64,000 nt of DNA from Pantoea cypripedii (GTDB lineage: Bacteria; Pseudomonadota; Gammaproteobacteria; Enterobacterales; Enterobacteriaceae): assembly GCF_011395035.1 (NCBI RefSeq), contig NZ_CP024768.1, forward strand, positions 1,237,377 through 1,301,376, read 5' to 3'. Positions 61,032-64,000 of this stretch are shown piece by piece. Below the pieces are notes generated by a model. The model worked only from the letters and a program-made list of their open reading frames with translations. It was not told the origin of the DNA and did not search any database. The position numbers and the translations under genes were made by a program. Within the stretch, counting starts at the first letter, position 1. Each line of letters opens with the position of its first letter.

Positions 61032-61877
61032 ATGCAACAACCGGGCGCAGTGCGCTGGCCGCAGGGTAAGCGCGGCTGTATGGCGCTGGCATTTGACCTT
61101 GACGGTCCCACCGGCGATGCCATGTTGAATGGCAGCCTGTGGTCCACGCCAGAGTATTTTACTTTTGGCGCTTACGGTCCGTACCGTGCGCTCGGGCGCT
61201 TGCTCGATCTGCTGCGGGCCTTTCAGCTGCCCGCCACCTTTTTTGTTCCCGCATGGGTGGTGGAGCAGTGGCCGCAGCAGTGTCAGGCGATTGTTGAGCA
61301 GGGCCATGAAGTGGCCTATCACGGCTACCGTCACGAATCCTTCTGGGCGATCTCCCCCGAGGAGCAACGGGCGGTGATGGCGAAATCGGCCGCGATTTTT
61401 AAACAATATCTCGGCATCACCGCCTGCGGTTTCCGTACACCATCAGGCGACTGGCATGCCGAAACCCCGCAAATCCTGCGTGAAGCCGGGGTGATTTACT
61501 CCAGCAGTATGCGTGGCGACGATCGTCCCTACAGCATTCCGGTGACAGGGCACACGCCGCTGGTGGAGATCCCTGGCAAATGGGAGATGGATGATTACGC
61601 CTCGCTGGCCTACACGCGCCAGCCAGACTTCCCAAAAGGGGGCGACCGCATCAGTAGCTATGCCCATACGCGTGACAACTGGCAGCGGGAATTTGATGGG
61701 GCGATGGATGAGGGGCTCTGTCTGACGACCTTGTTCCACCCGAAAATCTCCGGCCAGCCGGGACGTCTGCTGCTGCTGGAGCAGCTGTTTGAACATATGA
61801 CAACGCGTGATGATGTGTGGTTTGCGCGTTGTGATGCGGTGGCGCAGTGGTATTTGCAGGAGCAGCAACATGACTGA
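61032..61877 (+). CDS. Polysaccharide deacetylase family protein, PuuE/PgdA type, intact metal site
   Basis: NodB-fold hydrolase of 281 residues resembling the PuuE allantoinase and H. pylori PgdA group rather than chitin deacetylases. The first motif FDLDG supplies Asp22 and Asp24, and HGYRH supplies His97 and His101, the expected base and metal ligands; GFRTPSGDW and SSSMRGDDRPY are the arginine and closing motifs. No signal peptide, so it acts in the cytosol, on a small amide or ureide rather than a wall polymer. GGAGG lies 7 nt before the ATG. Its stop overlaps the second deacetylase. Confidence 0.85.
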   Translation: MQQPGAVRWPQGKRGCMALAFDLDGPTGDAMLNGSLWSTPEYFTFGAYGPYRALGRLLDLLRAFQLPATFFVPAWVVEQWPQQCQAIVEQGHEVAYHGYRHESFWAISPEEQRAVMAKSAAIFKQYLGITACGFRTPSGDWHAETPQILREAGVIYSSSMRGDDRPYSIPVTGHTPLVEIPGKWEMDDYASLAYTRQPDFPKGGDRISSYAHTRDNWQREFDGAMDEGLCLTTLFHPKISGQPGRLLLLEQLFEHMTTRDDVWFARCDAVAQWYLQEQQHD

Positions 61878-62748
61878 ATCTCCCCGCTGGCCGCTGGGCT
61901 TCCAGTCGGCGGCGATCCTCACCATCGATTTTAACGATATTCACGGCATCCTCACCCAGGCACCGGCAGTGGCCGGGCGGGATAAAACCCTGTCGGTGTG
62001 GCGCTATGGCACGCTGCGTGGCGTGGATCGTCTGCTGAATCTGCTGGCTGAAAAACAGCTGAAAGCCAGCTGGTGTTTACCGGCGATTGTGGCGCAAGAG
62101 CAGCCTGAGCTGGTGCAACGAATCGTCGCTGACGGCCATGAAATCGTCTGTAGCGGCGATCGCCATGAAGATTTCTCCCGTCTGACGCTGGAGCAGCAGA
62201 TTGCCAGCGTCACGCGTGGCTGCGACAAGCTGGCGCAGATCACTGGCCAGCCGGTGACCGGCTTCCGTACTCCGGCGGGGCAGTGGCAGCCGGGACTGGC
62301 GCAGGCGTTGATCGCACTGGGTATCCGCTGGTCTTCGAGCTGGCGCGGTGACGATCTGCCGTATTTCCATCCGGGCACGCGGCTGGTGGAACTGCCGATG
62401 CACTACACGCTGGAAGATGAACCTTACTTTGCCTTTAATCTCAGCCCGGCGATCCCGCCGGGGCAATCCCGCATCGCCCCTTATGCTGAAACTCTGGCGA
62501 ATCTGACGCAGGATTTCCACGGTTTTCACCGCTTTGGCCTGTGCTATCTGCTGCGGCTGCACCCGGAAATCATCGGCACCGCCGGACGTATCGGCCTGCT
62601 GCGAACGCTACTGGAGACGCTGCAACAACACAATGTATGGATTGCCACCGGGCAACAGGTGGCCGCGCACTGGCAGAGCCAGCCTGACAATGGGCCGGAT
62701 CATCCGGCGGAGGTGTTCACCCGTGTTACCGGAGAGATCAATGCTTAA
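61870..62748 (+). CDS. Polysaccharide deacetylase family protein, PuuE/PgdA type, degenerate metal site
   Basis: Paralogue of the preceding protein, 292 residues. It keeps the overall layout (AAILTIDFND, ATP-type ASWCLPA, GFRTPAGQW, SSSWRGDDLPY), but the residues aligned with the metal ligands differ: Asn22 replaces Asp24 and Ser95 replaces His97 (SGDRH instead of HGYRH); only His99 remains. It may be a metal-independent enzyme, as reported for PuuE, or a non-catalytic partner of the first. The ATG at 61870 overlaps the upstream stop by 8 nt; the longer frame lies inside the upstream gene. Confidence 0.83.
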   Translation: MTESPRWPLGFQSAAILTIDFNDIHGILTQAPAVAGRDKTLSVWRYGTLRGVDRLLNLLAEKQLKASWCLPAIVAQEQPELVQRIVADGHEIVCSGDRHEDFSRLTLEQQIASVTRGCDKLAQITGQPVTGFRTPAGQWQPGLAQALIALGIRWSSSWRGDDLPYFHPGTRLVELPMHYTLEDEPYFAFNLSPAIPPGQSRIAPYAETLANLTQDFHGFHRFGLCYLLRLHPEIIGTAGRIGLLRTLLETLQQHNVWIATGQQVAAHWQSQPDNGPDHPAEVFTRVTGEINA

Positions 62749-64000
62749 TCAGCTGGCGAGTTTTATCGCCAATACCCGCTTTGAGCAACTGCCGGAGGCG
62801 CTGGTGGATCAGGCCAGACGCCACTTCCTCGATACGCTCGGTGCGGCACTGGCCGGAAGCGACAGCCCGATCTGGCGTGAGTGTCTGGCGCTGATTAAGG
62901 AAGAGGGCGGTTATGCCCAGGCGCAGGTGTGGGGCAGTACCGAACAGGTCAACGCGCGTCAGGCGGCGTGGCTTAACGGTGTGGCGGCGCATATGTATGA
63001 GCTGGATGATACCGGCGGGTGCGATCACTCCGGTGCGGTGGTGATCCCGGCGCTGCTGGCGGTGTTGCCGTTGGCAGCAACGCCGGTGAGCGGCAAGGCA
63101 CTGCTCACTGCGATGGTCATCGGCTATGACATAGGGCGCCGGGTGCTGGAAGCCTGTGGTGGCTACTCAGCACATAACGGTGCGGGCTGGCACTCGACAG
63201 CCAGCTGCGGGGTATTCGGCGCGGCGGCAGCGGTGTGCGCGTTATTGCAACTCAGCCCGGCGCAGTGTGCTTCGGCGCTGGGTATCGCGGCCAGTTTCAG
63301 CGGCGGGCTGTGGGGCTTTATTCACGACGGTTCCCACACCAAAAAGTTGCATGCAGCACGTGCGGCAGAAGGCGGTGTACAGGCGGCGCTGCTGGCGCAA
63401 CGCGGTATCAGTGGTCCTTCGGCGGTGTTTGAAGCGCGCTGGGGTGGTTTCCTGCAAACCCTGGCGGCTGAGACGCAGCAACCAGAAGCACTGGTGGCTG
63501 ATCTCGGCGTGGTGTGGAAACTGGCCCGTTGTTCGATTAAACCTTATGCCGCCTGCCGTGGCACCCATGCGGCGGTTGATGCGATGGGCATGATGCTGCA
63601 ACAGCAGGCGGTGGCGACGGCGGATATCGCCCGCATTGTGGTGGGGCTGAATCCGTTCCTGCTGGAAATGTGTGGCACCCGTGACGTTGCCAGCCTCGCT
63701 GCCGCGCAGATGAGTTTGCCTTATGCGCTCACTGCGCGGGCATTGTACGGTGCGGCGGATCTGGCCAGTTATGATGAGGCGAAACGTCTGCATCCTGATG
63801 CGGAAGCGCTGATGGCGCGTGTCGAACTGGTGATCGATCCCGGGCAGAACCGGGATGCCGAACCCTGGGTACGGCTGGAGACGATGCAGGGTGCGCAGTG
63901 GCAGCAGCATGTGCCAGTGCCGTCCGGTGCGCCCGCCAATCCACTGAGCCTGGCAGCACTAGTCGCGAAGTACCGCAGCCTGGCGGGGCGTGTGCTGCCT
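62741..64000 (+). CDS. MmgE/PrpD family protein (cut by the window end)
   Basis: The first 420 codons of an MmgE/PrpD protein; no stop is reached. The start ATG at 62741 overlaps the preceding gene by 8 nt and follows GGAGAG. Family features are the N-terminal helical domain ARRHFLDTLGAALAGS, the HMYELDDTGGCDHSGAVVIPALLA segment (parts YELDD and GCDHSG), GAGWHSTASCGVFGAAAA, and KKLHAARAAEGGVQAALLA. The family includes 2-methylcitrate dehydratase, cis-aconitate decarboxylase and iminodisuccinate epimerase. Beside an aspartase/fumarase-type C-N lyase, an epimerase role is the most attractive reading, but is inference. Confidence 0.85.
   Translation, partial: MLNQLASFIANTRFEQLPEALVDQARRHFLDTLGAALAGSDSPIWRECLALIKEEGGYAQAQVWGSTEQVNARQAAWLNGVAAHMYELDDTGGCDHSGAVVIPALLAVLPLAATPVSGKALLTAMVIGYDIGRRVLEACGGYSAHNGAGWHSTASCGVFGAAAAVCALLQLSPAQCASALGIAASFSGGLWGFIHDGSHTKKLHAARAAEGGVQAALLAQRGISGPSAVFEARWGGFLQTLAAETQQPEALVADLGVVWKLARCSIKPYAACRGTHAAVDAMGMMLQQQAVATADIARIVVGLNPFLLEMCGTRDVASLAAAQMSLPYALTARALYGAADLASYDEAKRLHPDAEALMARVELVIDPGQNRDAEPWVRLETMQGAQWQQHVPVPSGAPANPLSLAALVAKYRSLAGRVLP

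Noticed and set aside
1..64000. CRISPR array made of the repeated GCGCGATTTATCGCGC units
   Set aside because: The copies are scattered singly or in facing pairs between genes across 48 kb, with no regular spacers and no cas genes.

Overview
The window looks like a chromosomal segment of a Gram-negative enterobacterium close to Pantoea/Erwinia (Erwiniaceae). The proteins read as orthologues of E. coli proteins, several E. coli gene blocks are collinear (ybhA-pgl-bioABFCD-uvrB-ybhK-moaABCDE-ybhL-ybhNOP-ybhQ-rhlE, and yohF-yohD-yohC-pbpG-dld-bglX / osmF-yehYXW-yohO-mlrA), and the spaces between genes carry a palindromic repeat family. I saw no rRNA, tRNA, insertion sequence, prophage or CRISPR array.

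Layout. 0-7.1 kb: ybhA, pgl and the biotin block (bioA divergent from bioBFCD around a BirA operator). 7.1-8.7 kb: an orphan UrtE/LivF-type ATPase with a degenerate signature motif, then a long uvrB leader with DnaA-box-like and LexA-like sites. 8.7-14.7 kb: uvrB, ybhK/yvcK and moaABCDE behind a Moco RNA motif. 14.7-20.2 kb: a YaiW-like lipoprotein, ybhL, ybhN-clsB-ybhP and ybhQ. 20.5-29 kb: rhlE, dusC, an MFS exporter, a pit-ppk2 phosphate/polyphosphate pair with a Pho-box-like site upstream, a CorA/ZntB-like channel and ldtB. 29-41.3 kb: a GH15 enzyme, yohF, yohD/yohC, pbpG, an MscS-type channel, dld and bglX. 41.4-49.4 kb: accessory genes lying between bglX and osmF, which are neighbours in E. 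coli: an MpaB/DUF2236 protein, a small membrane protein, a SUFU-domain protein, an Rpn-family nuclease, a chemoreceptor, idi and an MFS transporter. 49.5-54.2 kb: osmF-yehYXW, the small protein gene yohO (35 codons) and mlrA. 54.3-55.9 kb: an XRE-cupin regulator with two GNAT acetyltransferases.

55.97 kb to the right edge holds the most unusual locus: a LysR regulator divergent from a tightly packed run of an argininosuccinate-lyase-like enzyme, a three-component polar amino acid ABC importer, two PuuE/PgdA-type deacetylases and an MmgE/PrpD protein cut by the window end. A C-N lyase of the aspartase/fumarase superfamily beside an MmgE/PrpD protein recalls the lyase/epimerase pair known for iminodisuccinate and related aminopolycarboxylates. 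I therefore propose, as inference, an import-and-breakdown pathway for an N-substituted aspartate-like compound. Other points of interest are a likely in-frame internal start inside the Rpn gene (possible intragenic antitoxin), a palindrome upstream of mlrA resembling the MlrA site of the E. coli csgD promoter, and the intergenic palindrome family.
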